A stretch of 64,000 nt of DNA from Polaromonas sp. (GCF_016185115.1 NZ_JACPOF010000015.1:248001-312000), one strand, 5' to 3'. Shown: positions 33,934-42,797, numbered from the stretch's first letter. Numbers and translations: made by a program. The notes: generated by a model from the letters alone, not told the origin.

Positions 33934-35946
33934 ATGAGTCTTAAAAAGCTTGGCCGTTACGATCTGGTCCGCGTGCTCGGCAAGGGGGCGATGGGGCTGG
34001 TGTACGAGGGCCGGGACCCCAACCTCGACCGGCGCGTCGCCATCAAGACCATCAAGGTCGAAAACCTCTCCGACGAGTCGGCCGCCGAATACGAAGTGCG
34101 CTTTCGTACCGAGGCCCGCTCCGCCGCGCGCCTGCAGCACCCCAACATCGTCAGCGTCTACGACTCAGACCGCGACGGCGACATTGCCTTCCTGGTCATG
34201 GAATTCATCCAGGGCGACGACCTCAAGCACCATCTGGACAAGGGCGAGCGTTACACGCTGGAGCAAAGCCAGCGCATCATGGCCGACCTGCTGTCTGCGC
34301 TGGACTACGCACACCGGCAGAACATCGTTCACCGCGACATCAAGCCCGCCAACCTGCTGATAGAGCCCGATGGCAGAGTCAAGCTGGCCGACTTCGGCGT
34401 GGCGCGCATCCAGGATTCAGGCGAGGCCACACGCACGCAGGGCACCATCGTCGGCACGCTCAAATACATGTCGCCCGAGCAGTTGCAGGGCCGGCCCATT
34501 GATGCGCGCGCCGACCTTTACGCTGCCGGCGTAGTGCTCTACCAGTTGCTGACCGGCAAGCGGCCCTTTGATGGCGATACCGACTTTGCAGTCATACAGC
34601 AGATCGTCAACCACACGCCGCCTGCGGCGACTTACTACAACGACCGCCTGCCACCGGCCATTGATGCCGTGGTGGCCAGGGCGCTTGCCAAATCGCGCGA
34701 CCAGCGTTACCCCACTGCGCAGGAGTTTTCAAACGCGCTGGCAGCCGCCTGCCGCGATGCCAACGACATCACCGTGGTGCCGCCCGCAGCCGTGCCGGGC
34801 AAGGGCAGCAACGCCACCTGGACAGCCACCATGCTGGCTGGCGAGTCGCTCGTCAGCACGAACAGCGGTACAAGCGGAACCAGTGCCACCAGTTCCTCCA
34901 TCGTCACGCAGGAACTGGAGCTGGTTTACTGGAAAGACATCAAGGAATCGGTTGATGTGGAAGACATCCAGGGCTTCCTCGCCAAGTTTCCGTCTGGCAT
35001 TTACGCTGACCTCGCGCGCCGCCGCCTGAAAAAGCTCGGCGTATCTGGCGATGAATCCGATGTGGGTACGCGGTCTGGCACCGTCACGCAACTGAGCGGC
35101 TCGCCCACGCCGGACAGGACGGGGCTGCAGGCCGGCCCTGCCGGTGATGCTGATGAAAAAACTGCAGACAAGACAGACCTTGCCTGGCAGGCGCTTGAAG
35201 CCGTTGCTGCGCAAACGCCATCGCTGCCGCTTGGCCAGGCCCTGCCATCTGCTGCGGCTGACGCCGACCCCGACGCTACAAGGCTGGGCACGGCGGCTCC
35301 TGCAGTGGCTGCTGTTTCCTCTCCCGCGCCCGCTGAAGTTGCAGCGGCGCCCGCAGCGGCTGCGCCGGTTGCTGCGTCCGCGACTGCCAAACCCAAAACA
35401 GCCCTGATGGCAGGTGCTGCCATTGCCGTGCTGGCCGCCGCGGGTATTGCCTACAAATTGATGTCGCCCTCCGCGCCATCGTCGCCAGCTGATCCGGCAT
35501 CGGCCATGCTGGCTGCTTCTGCACCTGCTGCTGCCGCCTCGGCCGCCGGTGCGCCTGCCCCTGCCGCATCGATGTCTGCTTCGGCGCCTGCTGCGCCAGC
35601 TTCAAGTCCGCAGGCTGCTGCCTCTGCACAGGCAACTGCACGTGCCGCAGCAGCCAAAAAAGCCGCAGCCGACAAGGAAAAAGACAAGGACAAGGCGGCC
35701 AAACCCGCACCGGCCAAAACCGCATCCGCCGCATCGCCATCCACCAGCCATTCCACCGACCGCCCAGCCACCGCAGCCCCTGCGGCTGCCGCTACCCCGC
35801 AACAGGCCTGCGAAGGCCGCATGCTGCTTGGCTATCAGACCTGCATGAGTGAGCAGTGCGCCAAACCCGCCTTCGCCAACACAGCCATCTGCGTCGAGCG
35901 CCGCGCCATCGAGCAGCGGCGCGAGGCTGAAAGGCTGTCCCGGTAA
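33934..35946 (+). CDS. Transmembrane serine/threonine protein kinase
   Basis: 670-aa PknB-type kinase. The catalytic domain (about 8-265) has GKGAMG (P-loop), VAIKTIK with the ATP lysine near 38, HRDIKPANLL near 133, DFG near 151 and YMSPEQ near 178, all intact. There follow an acidic linker with a WKDIKESVDVEDIQGFLAKFPSG segment (about 327-350), an Ala/Pro-rich linker, one transmembrane helix (about 490-508, ALMAGAAIAVLAAAGIAYKL), a long low-complexity Ala/Pro/Lys region, and a C-terminal periplasmic patch with four cysteines (about 625-652; CEGRML, QTCMSE, QCAKP, ICVE). The ATG at 33934 is preferred to TTG at 33922. The neighbouring FHA protein is a likely substrate or reader. Confidence 0.9.
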   Translation: MSLKKLGRYDLVRVLGKGAMGLVYEGRDPNLDRRVAIKTIKVENLSDESAAEYEVRFRTEARSAARLQHPNIVSVYDSDRDGDIAFLVMEFIQGDDLKHHLDKGERYTLEQSQRIMADLLSALDYAHRQNIVHRDIKPANLLIEPDGRVKLADFGVARIQDSGEATRTQGTIVGTLKYMSPEQLQGRPIDARADLYAAGVVLYQLLTGKRPFDGDTDFAVIQQIVNHTPPAATYYNDRLPPAIDAVVARALAKSRDQRYPTAQEFSNALAAACRDANDITVVPPAAVPGKGSNATWTATMLAGESLVSTNSGTSGTSATSSSIVTQELELVYWKDIKESVDVEDIQGFLAKFPSGIYADLARRRLKKLGVSGDESDVGTRSGTVTQLSGSPTPDRTGLQAGPAGDADEKTADKTDLAWQALEAVAAQTPSLPLGQALPSAAADADPDATRLGTAAPAVAAVSSPAPAEVAAAPAAAAPVAASATAKPKTALMAGAAIAVLAAAGIAYKLMSPSAPSSPADPASAMLAASAPAAAASAAGAPAPAASMSASAPAAPASSPQAAASAQATARAAAAKKAAADKEKDKDKAAKPAPAKTASAASPSTSHSTDRPATAAPAAAATPQQACEGRMLLGYQTCMSEQCAKPAFANTAICVERRAIEQRREAERLSR

Positions 35947-35962
35947 CCTGAATGGCCCGTAA

Positions 35963-36126
35963 GGCCAATTGTTAATATGGAAGTTAACATTTGGCCTGCC
36001 AGTGGTCTTGTTGGCGGTTTTCGGGCAGGCCGAAGGCCTGAAAAGCCTCTGAAAAAGCCGTTTCCAGGTATCAAATTGGCCCCCAGGTCAATAGGGACGT
36101 GCGAGAGCAGCTATTGAATTGATAGC
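35963..36126 (-). repeat. Dispersed intergenic repeat, copy 4
   Basis: Inverted relative to copies 1 and 2. The left end is a dyad with one mismatch, GGCCAATTGTTAA - TATGGAAG - TTAACATTTGGCC (35963-35996); the right end is the conserved GAGCAGCTATTGAATTGATAGC (36105-36126 region), ending in an ATAGC palindrome arm. The middle includes GCGGTTTTCGGGC and GGCCCCCAGGTCAATAGG, the latter shared with the copy at 57342. The conserved end supplies the stop codon of the methyltransferase pseudogene. Confidence 0.7.
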
Positions 36127-37994
36127 GATTGCTGCCCATCCGAAGCGGGCGCTCCTGCAGCGAGGCGCTGGCTTGCGGCCTCAACGGGCAAAGTCCAGTT
36201 CGCCACCGTACTCACCACTTCTGCCTCAAAGCCAAAGACGTCCACAGCCCGCACACAAACCTTGCGCGGCCCGGCTTTTGCACTTGTTGTGACAAGCGCT
36301 TGTGTGGCGACGCGAAGTTCGTCCTGGCCGCTGGCGGTATTGCCCCGGTAGTCCTGCCAGACGGAGCGAAAGACCTTGCCATCGTAGTCCGGGTCCACCG
36401 CCCAATAGTCGATCAGGGCCAGTGGTTCCCTTTCGATCACCGCCTGAAGCCGGGCGCGGCTGGCATCGTCGAGGTTGATGGCTCCAGGTGAGAGCAGCAC
36501 ATGGTTTTTGAGCTTGACCGTCAGGGTCTCTTGCGCGCCTTCTGTCCTGCGTTCAATGGGGTAAATCGTCAGGTGTTGCAGCGACGAGAACCGCAACTGC
36601 CCGCGCAGTTTGTCCAGTCTGCCTTTTTACTTCAGCCTGTCCATCAGGTCTGGCGGAATCACCAGAACCTCCAGCCGGGGATCGTTCAGCGCGGTGATCG
36701 TTTCACCCATTGAAGGCTCAAAGTTCCAGCCCAGCACCACCACCTTTTCCCAGCCGCCCATCAGCCTGTCGCGTTGGGCAATCGCCATTGCGAGTGTGGC
36801 CGCGTCTGTAAGCTTGTTGGGGGAGTCGGCCAGCACCAGCGTTTTGCTGCTGCGATGTGCATCGAGGGCAATGCCTGCAATCTGGCCCAGATTGCACTCC
36901 GGATTGACGTCCTGAGGCAGCGGGAGTGCACCGTACAGGGAGAGCACGATGTGCGAAAGATCGCCGATACGGCAGTCGGGAACCAGGGGAGCTTTGGCGC
37001 TTGTTGCGGCCTTTGCAGGACCGTCGCCCACGGTCTGGTAGAGAAAGGGTGTTGCGCCCTGGTCAACCAGGCGCTTTCGCATGATCATGCATGCGGGTTT
37101 AGCGGCGTCAGTGGTGATCCAGCGGCGGCCGGATTTTTCGGCTGCTGCGGCAGTGTTGCCGGAACCGCCGGTGAAGTCTGCGACCAGGCCCTTCTCCGGA
37201 CACGATGCCCGGATGATCCGTTCGAGCAGCTTTTCAGCCCGTTGGCTGTCGTTCATGGGTTTTTCTGAATGCGGCTCGCATTGAGCCCGATAGTGGGCCT
37301 GAAAGTGACAGGCAGCGGATTTCCCGAAGGACAGGAGGGCGTCATGCGCCACGGGGAACAAACCGCTGGAGCCGTCATGCGCCATTTGCTGATTGCAGAT
37401 CAATTCGCTTGTGAAGTTGCCCTGCCCAAAAACCTCATCCAGCAGCACCTTCACGTAGTGCCCCACATGCCCCTCCAGATGCAGGTAAATCGAGCCTGTA
37501 TCCGCCAACAACTCACGCATCAGTATCAGGCGCGGCGTCATCATGGCGAGATAAAAAGCCATGCCGTCAAGCCATGTGCCTGAATCGGCAAACTGCTCGA
37601 TGGGCGTGGGCTTTTGCTTCAGTTCACCCCCCGGCAGCGTGATTCTGCCGGTGCGGTAGTTGGCCTTGCCGCCGAAAGGCAGGTCGAAAAAAATCAGGTC
37701 GACCCTTCCCCGCAGGCTGGGCGTTGTTTCATCGCCCGCCAGCAGCGCTCCCATGGCCAGCAGGTTGTCCCCGTAGATGAGGCGGTTGGCCCAGGGCTTG
37801 TCCAGGGTCAGCGCAGAACCAGGGGGGTGATCGTCCGATGGGCCCTGTGCAAGCTGTCCCCTGGCCGGCAGCACGACTTCGCGGGTCTGCAAGGTCATGC
37901 GGTGCCGGTTTTTAATGCCTCGCTGTATCTTCCCGGCCTCCTTGCGGCCGTTGGCGACGATGACGGGCAATTGCTCCAGAAGGGAGTTGGCCAT
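36111..37994 (-). pseudogene. Decayed type III-like DNA methyltransferase
   Basis: One long reading frame interrupted by a single in-frame TAA at 36627-36629: translation resembles MANSLLEQL...PDLMDRLK, stop, KGRLDKLRGQ LRFSSLQHLTIYPIERR... to 36111. The first part contains methyltransferase elements: LIYGDNLLAMGALL, WLDGMAFYLAMMTPRLILMREL, GSIYLHLEGHVGHYVKVLLDEVFG and the AdoMet motif ADFTGGSGNTA. The catalytic motif normally DPPF reads DLPF (leucine codon at 37680-37682, a CCG-to-CTG type change). The segment between VFGQGNFTSELICNQ and EKLLERIIRAS is far shorter than in intact relatives, so the target-recognition part seems deleted. An intact start (AGGAAGTC-ATG) remains. Inactive as a methyltransferase in all likelihood; no restriction partner is present. 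Confidence 0.8.
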
Positions 37995-38040
37995 GACTTC
38001 CTGTTGAATAAAAAAATAAACACAGAGTTTAGTTTAAAGT

Positions 38041-38053
38041 GAACAGACAGTTC
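38041..38053. promoter_or_regulatory. Small dyad in front of the XRE-type gene
   Basis: GAAC-AGACA-GTTC, a perfect 4-bp dyad with 5-nt spacer, lies 34 bp upstream of the XRE-type gene in an AT-rich divergent gap (37995-38086) with AGTTTAGTTTAAAGTGAAC to its left. It could be an autoregulatory operator. Short arms make this weak. Confidence 0.3.
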
Positions 38054-38086
38054 TTTTTTGAAGGCCTGATTGCGTAGTTTCAGGTC

Positions 38087-38506
38087 ATGACCGAAAAAGA
38101 AGAATTTGCAAGGCGCCTGCGGGAAGCAATGACGCAAGCCGGCTATCCGCTGCGGCCAGTCATCCTTGAGAGGGAGTTCAACACGCGTTACTACGGCAAG
38201 TCGGTCACCCTGCAGGCGGTGCGGCGCTGGTTACGCGGTGAAGCCATCCCCTCACAGGACAAGTTGCAGGTGCTCGCCGAGTGGCTCAAGGTCGAGCCGC
38301 ACGCACTGCGCTACGGTGAAGCTGTGCGGCATTCCGTCCAGGAGCATCGCAAGCAGTGGGGCGAGGGACTGGACTACCTGGACAAGGAAACGTTTACGGC
38401 CTTCCTCACGCTGCCGGCGCCGCAGCGCAAGGTGGTGCGGGAAGTGATCCTGACTTTTGCCAGGGCGCATGGCGAAGCGGTGCCACCTGCCAAACCCGGT
38501 AAATAG
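38087..38506 (+). CDS. XRE-type helix-turn-helix protein
   Basis: 139-aa protein. An N-terminal Cro/CI-like helix-turn-helix is visible in FARRLREAMTQAGYPLRPVI and SVTLQAVRRWLRGEAIPSQDKLQVLAEWL (about 8-75); the C-terminal half is a helical tail with LPAPQRKVVREVILTFARAHG. Similar small regulators are common in beta-proteobacteria, often solitary. It is divergent from the methyltransferase pseudogene; it may once have regulated that locus. No catalytic residues seen. Confidence 0.72.
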   Translation: MTEKEEFARRLREAMTQAGYPLRPVILEREFNTRYYGKSVTLQAVRRWLRGEAIPSQDKLQVLAEWLKVEPHALRYGEAVRHSVQEHRKQWGEGLDYLDKETFTAFLTLPAPQRKVVREVILTFARAHGEAVPPAKPGK

Positions 38507-38590
38507 CCGCGCTGCAAGACCCGGCGAGATCACCTACGGCAGACGCCTCAGCCGGCGCTGCTTGAGCGGCAGTCCCACATCCGGCAGGGC

Positions 38591-38613
38591 TCCCGGGTCA
38601 AGCCCCGGATGAC
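38591..38613. repeat. Single CCCGG-TCAAG-CCCGG type hairpin repeat
   Basis: TCCCGGGTCAAGCCCCGGAT followed by GAC is a variant of the hairpin at 7249-7272 (TCCCGGATCGAGTCCGGGAT then GAC). It lies in the 444-bp gap 38507-38950, which has no gene and is made almost entirely of repeats. Confidence 0.6.
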
Positions 38614-38628
38614 ATGGATAATTGGTGT

Positions 38629-38793
38629 TTTTGCCGTATACATTAAAAATTTAACGTATACGGCAAAACTCGCTTTTGATTGCTGCCCGACAGCCTGTTT
38701 TGGCATCAAAAACGTCAAAAAAAGCTGATTTTGAGGCGTAAAAATGGCTGCAGCCCTTTAAATACGGGCGTGAGCAGCTACTGAATTCATAGC
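38629..38793 (-). repeat. Dispersed intergenic repeat, copy 3
   Basis: Inverted relative to copies 1 and 2. The left end is a perfect dyad TTTTGCCGTATAC - 14 nt - GTATACGGCAAAA (38629-38668); the middle has ATGGCTGCAGCCC, and the right end reads TGAGCAGCTACTGAATTCATAGC. Read on the other strand, GCTATGAATTCAGTAGCTGC and GGGCTGCAGCCAT align with the start of copies 1 and 2, while the terminal palindrome is different (GTATAC pairs in place of TGTAAA/TTTACA). Confidence 0.75.
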
Positions 38794-38822
38794 AATTTTG
38801 GCTGCTTCCTTCTTATTTCTTG

Positions 38823-38940
38823 CTCCCTCGCTCGCTGGCGGGAGAGGGTTGGGGTGAGGGGTGGTTTGGCATTCAAACCTGTCGCATCCAGCCGCAGATG
38901 AAGAGCCCTCACCCCAGCCCTCTCCCAAGAGGAGAGGGAG
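38823..38940. repeat. Inverted pair of CCCTCACCCC-type repeats
   Basis: Left arm CTCGCTCGCTGGCGGGAGAG then GGTTGGGGTGAGGGG (38826-38861); right arm GAGCCCTCACCCCAGCCC then TCTCCCAAGAGGAGAGGGAG (38903-38940). The arms are inverted complements of each other and each ends in its own small hairpin. This is a repeat type found in many beta- and gamma-proteobacteria. It ends 10 bp from the kefC stop and could act as its transcription end. Confidence 0.65.
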
Positions 38941-38950
38941 CCAGGGAGGA

Positions 38951-40813
38951 TCAGGGCACCGGCCCCTCCCTGGCCCCTGCCCCGGCTTCCTTGTCCCAGC
39001 TTGCGGGCCGGCGCTGGGCGAGTTGCTCGCGCTCCTGCGCCATCTGTTCTTCCAGCTGCAGGCGTCCCTGCACCGCCACAGCGATGAGTTTGCTGCGGTC
39101 CTTGCGGTGCGGGTACATGCGTTCGAACAGTTCGATGTTGTGCTGGCGAAAACGCATGGCGGACTGGCGCGCCTCGTGCGGTGGCTGGCCGAGCAGCTCC
39201 AGCACCGAGCGGGCGCTGCGCAGGCTGGACTCGAACAGCTCGCGTTCGACCTTCATCACGCCACGATCCCTCAGGTTGTTCCAGTGGGTCACATCGCGGG
39301 CTCTAGCGACGATTTCAAGCTGCGGGAAGTGCTCTTTCGCGATGTCCACAATCTTCAGCGACTGCTCGATGTCATCGACGGCAACCACGAGGATTCGGGC
39401 CGTGGCCGCGCCTGCGGTGCGCAGCAAATCGAGCCGGGTGGCGTCGCCGTAAAACACCTTGAAACCGAAGGCCCGAATGGTTTCGACGAGGTCGGCGTCA
39501 TGGTCCAGCACGGTGGCCGACATTCCTTGGGCCGACAGCATGCGGCCCACGATCTGGCCGTAGCGGCCGAAGCCGGCAATGATGATGGGTTTTTCCTGCT
39601 GCTCTGAAATCTCTTCAAGCTGCGGGCCCTTGTGTTTCGCGTAGCTGGGCAGCAGCACCTTGTCGACAAAAATCAGCAGCAGGGGGCTGAGCAGCATGGA
39701 CAGCGCAACCGCGCCTATGAGCAGCGACGATGTTTCCGCAGAGAACACATTGGCGCCCGCAGCCGCCTGGAACACCACAAACGCAAACTCGCCGCCCTGG
39801 GCCAGCAGCACGGTGAACACCGGACGCTCCTGGTAAGGCAGTTTCATGAGTTTGGCCAGGCCGTAGATCACCACCAGCTTGAGGCCCAAAAACCCGAACA
39901 GGATGGCGGCGATCAGGCCAGGCGATTTGAGCAGCACGCCAAAGTCGATGCTCATGCCGACGGCGATAAAGAAAAGGCCCAGCAGCAGGCCCTTGAAGGG
40001 CTCGATGTCGGTTTCCAGCTCGCGCCGGTATTCGCTCTCAGCCAGCAGTACGCCGGCAAGAAACGCCCCCAGCGCCATCGACAGGCCGACAAACTGCATG
40101 AGCGCGGCGATGCCGACCACCAGCAGCAGCGATGCGGCGGTGAAGATCTCGGGCGTGCCGCTGTTGGCAATCCATTTCAACACCGGCCGCAAGAGAATGC
40201 GGCCGCCGAGGATGATGCCGCCAATGACGCTGACGATCTTCAGCGCCTCCAGTGCGCGGTTGCCATGCTCGACCGCATCACCGCCAGACATCGCGCCCAG
40301 CAGCGGCAGCAGCGCCAGTATGGGGATGGCGGCCACGTCCTGGAACAGCAGGATGGAGAAGCCTGCCTGGCCGCTGGATGTCGGCATCAGGTTGCGCTCA
40401 CCAATCGCCTGCAGTGCAATGGCCGTGGACGACAGCGCCAGCCCAAGGCCGGCCACCAATGCAATCTGCCACTTCACGCCGAAGGCCACGGCCACGGCCA
40501 TGAGGATGACGGCGCAGCCCAGCACCTGCGCACTGCCCCAGCCGAAAATGGGGCGGCGCAGGTTCCACAGGCGTTTGGGTTCCAGTTCAAGGCCGACAAG
40601 AAACAGCATCAGCACCACGCCGAATTCGGCAAAGTGCAGGATGTCCTGCACATTGGTGACCAGCCCCAGCCCCCAGGGGCCTATGCCTATGCCGGCAGCG
40701 AGGTAGCCAATGATGGCGCCGAGTCCCAGCTTTTTGGCGATGGGGACCGCCACGACTGCAGCGGCGAGATAGATAAAGCTGTTGGTCAGCCAGGAGGGGG
40801 CGTGCTCAATCAT
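38951..40813 (-). CDS. kefC: Glutathione-regulated-type K+/H+ antiporter, KefB/KefC family
   Basis: 620-aa CPA2-family antiporter. About 12 hydrophobic segments fill residues 1-385 (GAIIGYLAAGIGIGPWGLGL near 30-50; GLALSSTAIALQAIGE near 125). A Rossmann RCK/TrkA-N domain follows (PIIIAGFGRYGQIVGRMLSA near 405) and a charged C-terminal tail. It exports K+ in exchange for H+ when electrophiles deplete glutathione control. It overlaps the upstream quinone reductase-like gene by 4 bp, the classical kefC/kefF partnership (ancillary protein KefF). KefB versus KefC is not decided. Confidence 0.88.
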   Translation of the reverse strand: MIEHAPSWLTNSFIYLAAAVVAVPIAKKLGLGAIIGYLAAGIGIGPWGLGLVTNVQDILHFAEFGVVLMLFLVGLELEPKRLWNLRRPIFGWGSAQVLGCAVILMAVAVAFGVKWQIALVAGLGLALSSTAIALQAIGERNLMPTSSGQAGFSILLFQDVAAIPILALLPLLGAMSGGDAVEHGNRALEALKIVSVIGGIILGGRILLRPVLKWIANSGTPEIFTAASLLLVVGIAALMQFVGLSMALGAFLAGVLLAESEYRRELETDIEPFKGLLLGLFFIAVGMSIDFGVLLKSPGLIAAILFGFLGLKLVVIYGLAKLMKLPYQERPVFTVLLAQGGEFAFVVFQAAAGANVFSAETSSLLIGAVALSMLLSPLLLIFVDKVLLPSYAKHKGPQLEEISEQQEKPIIIAGFGRYGQIVGRMLSAQGMSATVLDHDADLVETIRAFGFKVFYGDATRLDLLRTAGAATARILVVAVDDIEQSLKIVDIAKEHFPQLEIVARARDVTHWNNLRDRGVMKVERELFESSLRSARSVLELLGQPPHEARQSAMRFRQHNIELFERMYPHRKDRSKLIAVAVQGRLQLEEQMAQEREQLAQRRPASWDKEAGAGAREGPVP

Positions 40814-41550
40814 TTCGTTGCCCCCGCGCTTTTCATTTCCGGGGCTGAAGCATCATCATCAAATGTGATGGTGCTGGCAAACGATGGCCGGGTCACCGCC
40901 GGGTCAGGTTTGGGCCTGTCGTTCATGGGTACGACGCAGGCAGCGCATTGCTCCAGCTCGTCCATCTCGGGCCAGTCGGGGTAAGTGTTCAGCCTGTCCC
41001 TGAATGTCTGGATGTGCCGGGCGACGGATTCAGCATCCACACTGTGCGCGCCGTGCAATATCAGCGGCGGTAAAAAGCGCATGCCGCAGAGGGCGGCGCT
41101 TTGTTCATAGGGCGGCAGGAATGCATCAAAAAAATAGCGGTTGTAGCCCTGCGGGTGGTAGGAGTCTTCAGGCCCGCCCGTGGTGGCAACCAGCCACAAG
41201 TCCTTGCCCTGCAGCGCACTGCCTTCCCTGCCATAGGCCCAGCCGTAGGTGAGCACTTCATCCATCCAGAGCTTTTGCAGTGCCGGCATGGAATACCACT
41301 GGATGGGGTGCAGCAGCACGATGAGGCTGGCGCTGGCCATGGCGGCCTGTTCGGCGGGCACGTTGATGGCGTAGTCGGGGTAGCTTGAATAAAGGTCCTG
41401 CACCTTTGTGCGCGGCGATGCCTGCGCGGCTTCCATCATGGGGCGGTTGACGCGTGATTCGCGCCAGGCCGGATGGGCCGCGATGACATAGATGTCGTTG
41501 GCGGGCGTGCCGGCGTCGGTCGGGGCGGTGGTTGTGGGAATGCTTGCCAT
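40810..41550 (-). CDS. KefF-like NAD(P)H quinone oxidoreductase
   Basis: 246-aa flavodoxin-fold protein: YVIAAHPAWRESRVNRPMM (FMN phosphate region), LIVLLHPIQWYSMPALQKLWMDEVLTYGWAYG and GKDLWLVATTGGPEDSYHPQGYNRY are typical of MdaB/KefF-type quinone reductases. The ATG at 41550 is chosen over one 36 bp upstream. The C-terminal 35 residues are an extra tail (PMNDRPKPDPAVTRPSFAST). Overlap with the antiporter gene makes a role as its ancillary subunit very likely. Confidence 0.84.
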   Translation of the reverse strand: MASIPTTTAPTDAGTPANDIYVIAAHPAWRESRVNRPMMEAAQASPRTKVQDLYSSYPDYAINVPAEQAAMASASLIVLLHPIQWYSMPALQKLWMDEVLTYGWAYGREGSALQGKDLWLVATTGGPEDSYHPQGYNRYFFDAFLPPYEQSAALCGMRFLPPLILHGAHSVDAESVARHIQTFRDRLNTYPDWPEMDELEQCAACVVPMNDRPKPDPAVTRPSFASTITFDDDASAPEMKSAGATK

Positions 41551-41654
41551 GCCGTTACCATAGCGGAAAAGCCGGGCGCCATGCACGTGGTGTCAGTGCC
41601 AGCAACGTCAGCCGCCTGAATGCGGCCCCGATAACAACCCCTGAGGAGATTCCC

Positions 41655-42269
41655 ATGCCCGTGGTCGTCATTGCCAATCCAAAGGGAGGCGTCGGCAAAT
41701 CGACACTTGCCACCAACGTTGCCGGCTACTTTGCCAGCAAGGGCCACGCGGTGATGCTGGGCGATGCGGACAGGCAGCAGTCCACCGCGCTGTGGCTGGG
41801 CCTGCGCCCGCCGGCAGCCCGGCCCATCGCGAGCTGGGATGTCACTTCAGAGCTGGTCAAGCCGCCCAAAGGCACCACCCACGTGGTGCTGGACACCCCC
41901 GGCGGCCTGCATGGCTCTCGCCTCAACGAGGTGGTGAAAGTGGCCGACAAGATCATCGTGCCGCTGCAGCCCAGTGTGTTTGATATTTTTGCCACGCGTG
42001 CCTTTCTGGACCAACTGGCCGAGCACCGCCGCGCCGGCAAGGTGCAGGTCGGCATCGTCGGCATGCGTGTGGATTCGCGCACGATTGCGGCTGACAAGCT
42101 GCACGACTTTGTCGACAACCTTGGCCTGCCGGTGCTGGGCTACCTGCGCGATACGCAGAACTACATCCACCTTGCTGCGCGCGGGTTGAGTGTGTTTGAC
42201 GTGTCGCCGGGGCGGGTCGGCAAGGATCTGGAGCAGTGGCAAGGCATCTGCGACTGGCTCAACAAGTAG
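41655..42269 (+). CDS. ParA-family ATPase
   Basis: 204-aa P-loop ATPase of the ParA/MinD group: deviant Walker A in VVIANPKGGVGKSTLATNVA (residues 3-22), DADRQQSTALWLGLRP, and HVVLDTPGGLHGSRLNEVV as Walker B region. The start at 41655 has the ribosome site TGAGGAGATTCCC. No parB or origin sites are adjacent, so it is an orphan (such short ParA proteins partition or position other protein complexes). It is divergent from the KefF-like gene. Confidence 0.85.
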   Translation: MPVVVIANPKGGVGKSTLATNVAGYFASKGHAVMLGDADRQQSTALWLGLRPPAARPIASWDVTSELVKPPKGTTHVVLDTPGGLHGSRLNEVVKVADKIIVPLQPSVFDIFATRAFLDQLAEHRRAGKVQVGIVGMRVDSRTIAADKLHDFVDNLGLPVLGYLRDTQNYIHLAARGLSVFDVSPGRVGKDLEQWQGICDWLNK

Positions 42270-42341
42270 TTGAGGCTTCCGCTGTCACAGATCAGACAGT
42301 GACAAGGGCTTTGGCGCTGCTTACGGCGCTAAAGTCAGCCC

Positions 42342-42797
42342 ATGAAAACCTTTCAAACCCTGGCCGACCTGGCCGCCTGTGTGGGCCAGGAAGTGGCCGT
42401 CAGCGACTGGACCGTGATTGGGCAGTCGCAGGTCAACCAGTTTGCCGATGCCACGCATGACCACCAGTGGATTCATGTCGACCCCGAAAAAGCCGCCGCC
42501 GGGCCTTTCGGCGGGCCGATTGCACACGGGTTTTTGACGCTGTCGCTGCTGCCGTTTTTCATGGAGTCGTCGTTCGAAGTGACGAACTCGCGCATGGGCG
42601 TCAACTACGGGCTGAACAAGGTCAGGTTCACTGCGCCGGTACCTGTCGGCAGCCGCTTGCGCGCACGCATGACCCTGCTGGCCGCCACGCCCATAGACAA
42701 GGGGGGCATACAGTTCACGTGGAATACTGTGGTGGAACGCGAGGGCGGCGACAGGCCTGTCTGCGTCGCCGAATCGCTGGCGCGGTTTTATCCCTGA
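42342..42797 (+). CDS. MaoC-family (R)-hydratase-like protein
   Basis: 151-aa hot-dog-fold protein. The hydratase-2 motif is present: QVNQFADATHDHQWIHVDPE followed by GPFGGPIAHGFLTLSLLPFF, with D and H as the expected catalytic pair (about residues 36-41). This family hydrates enoyl-CoA or related acyl thioesters. Its last 10 bp overlap the convergent small gene at 42788. Substrate unknown. Confidence 0.84.
   Translation: MKTFQTLADLAACVGQEVAVSDWTVIGQSQVNQFADATHDHQWIHVDPEKAAAGPFGGPIAHGFLTLSLLPFFMESSFEVTNSRMGVNYGLNKVRFTAPVPVGSRLRARMTLLAATPIDKGGIQFTWNTVVEREGGDRPVCVAESLARFYP

Noticed and set aside
41655-42269. ParA gene as a sign of a plasmid or replication origin
   Set aside because: No parB, parS-like repeats or replication gene nearby, and flanks are chromosomal housekeeping genes.
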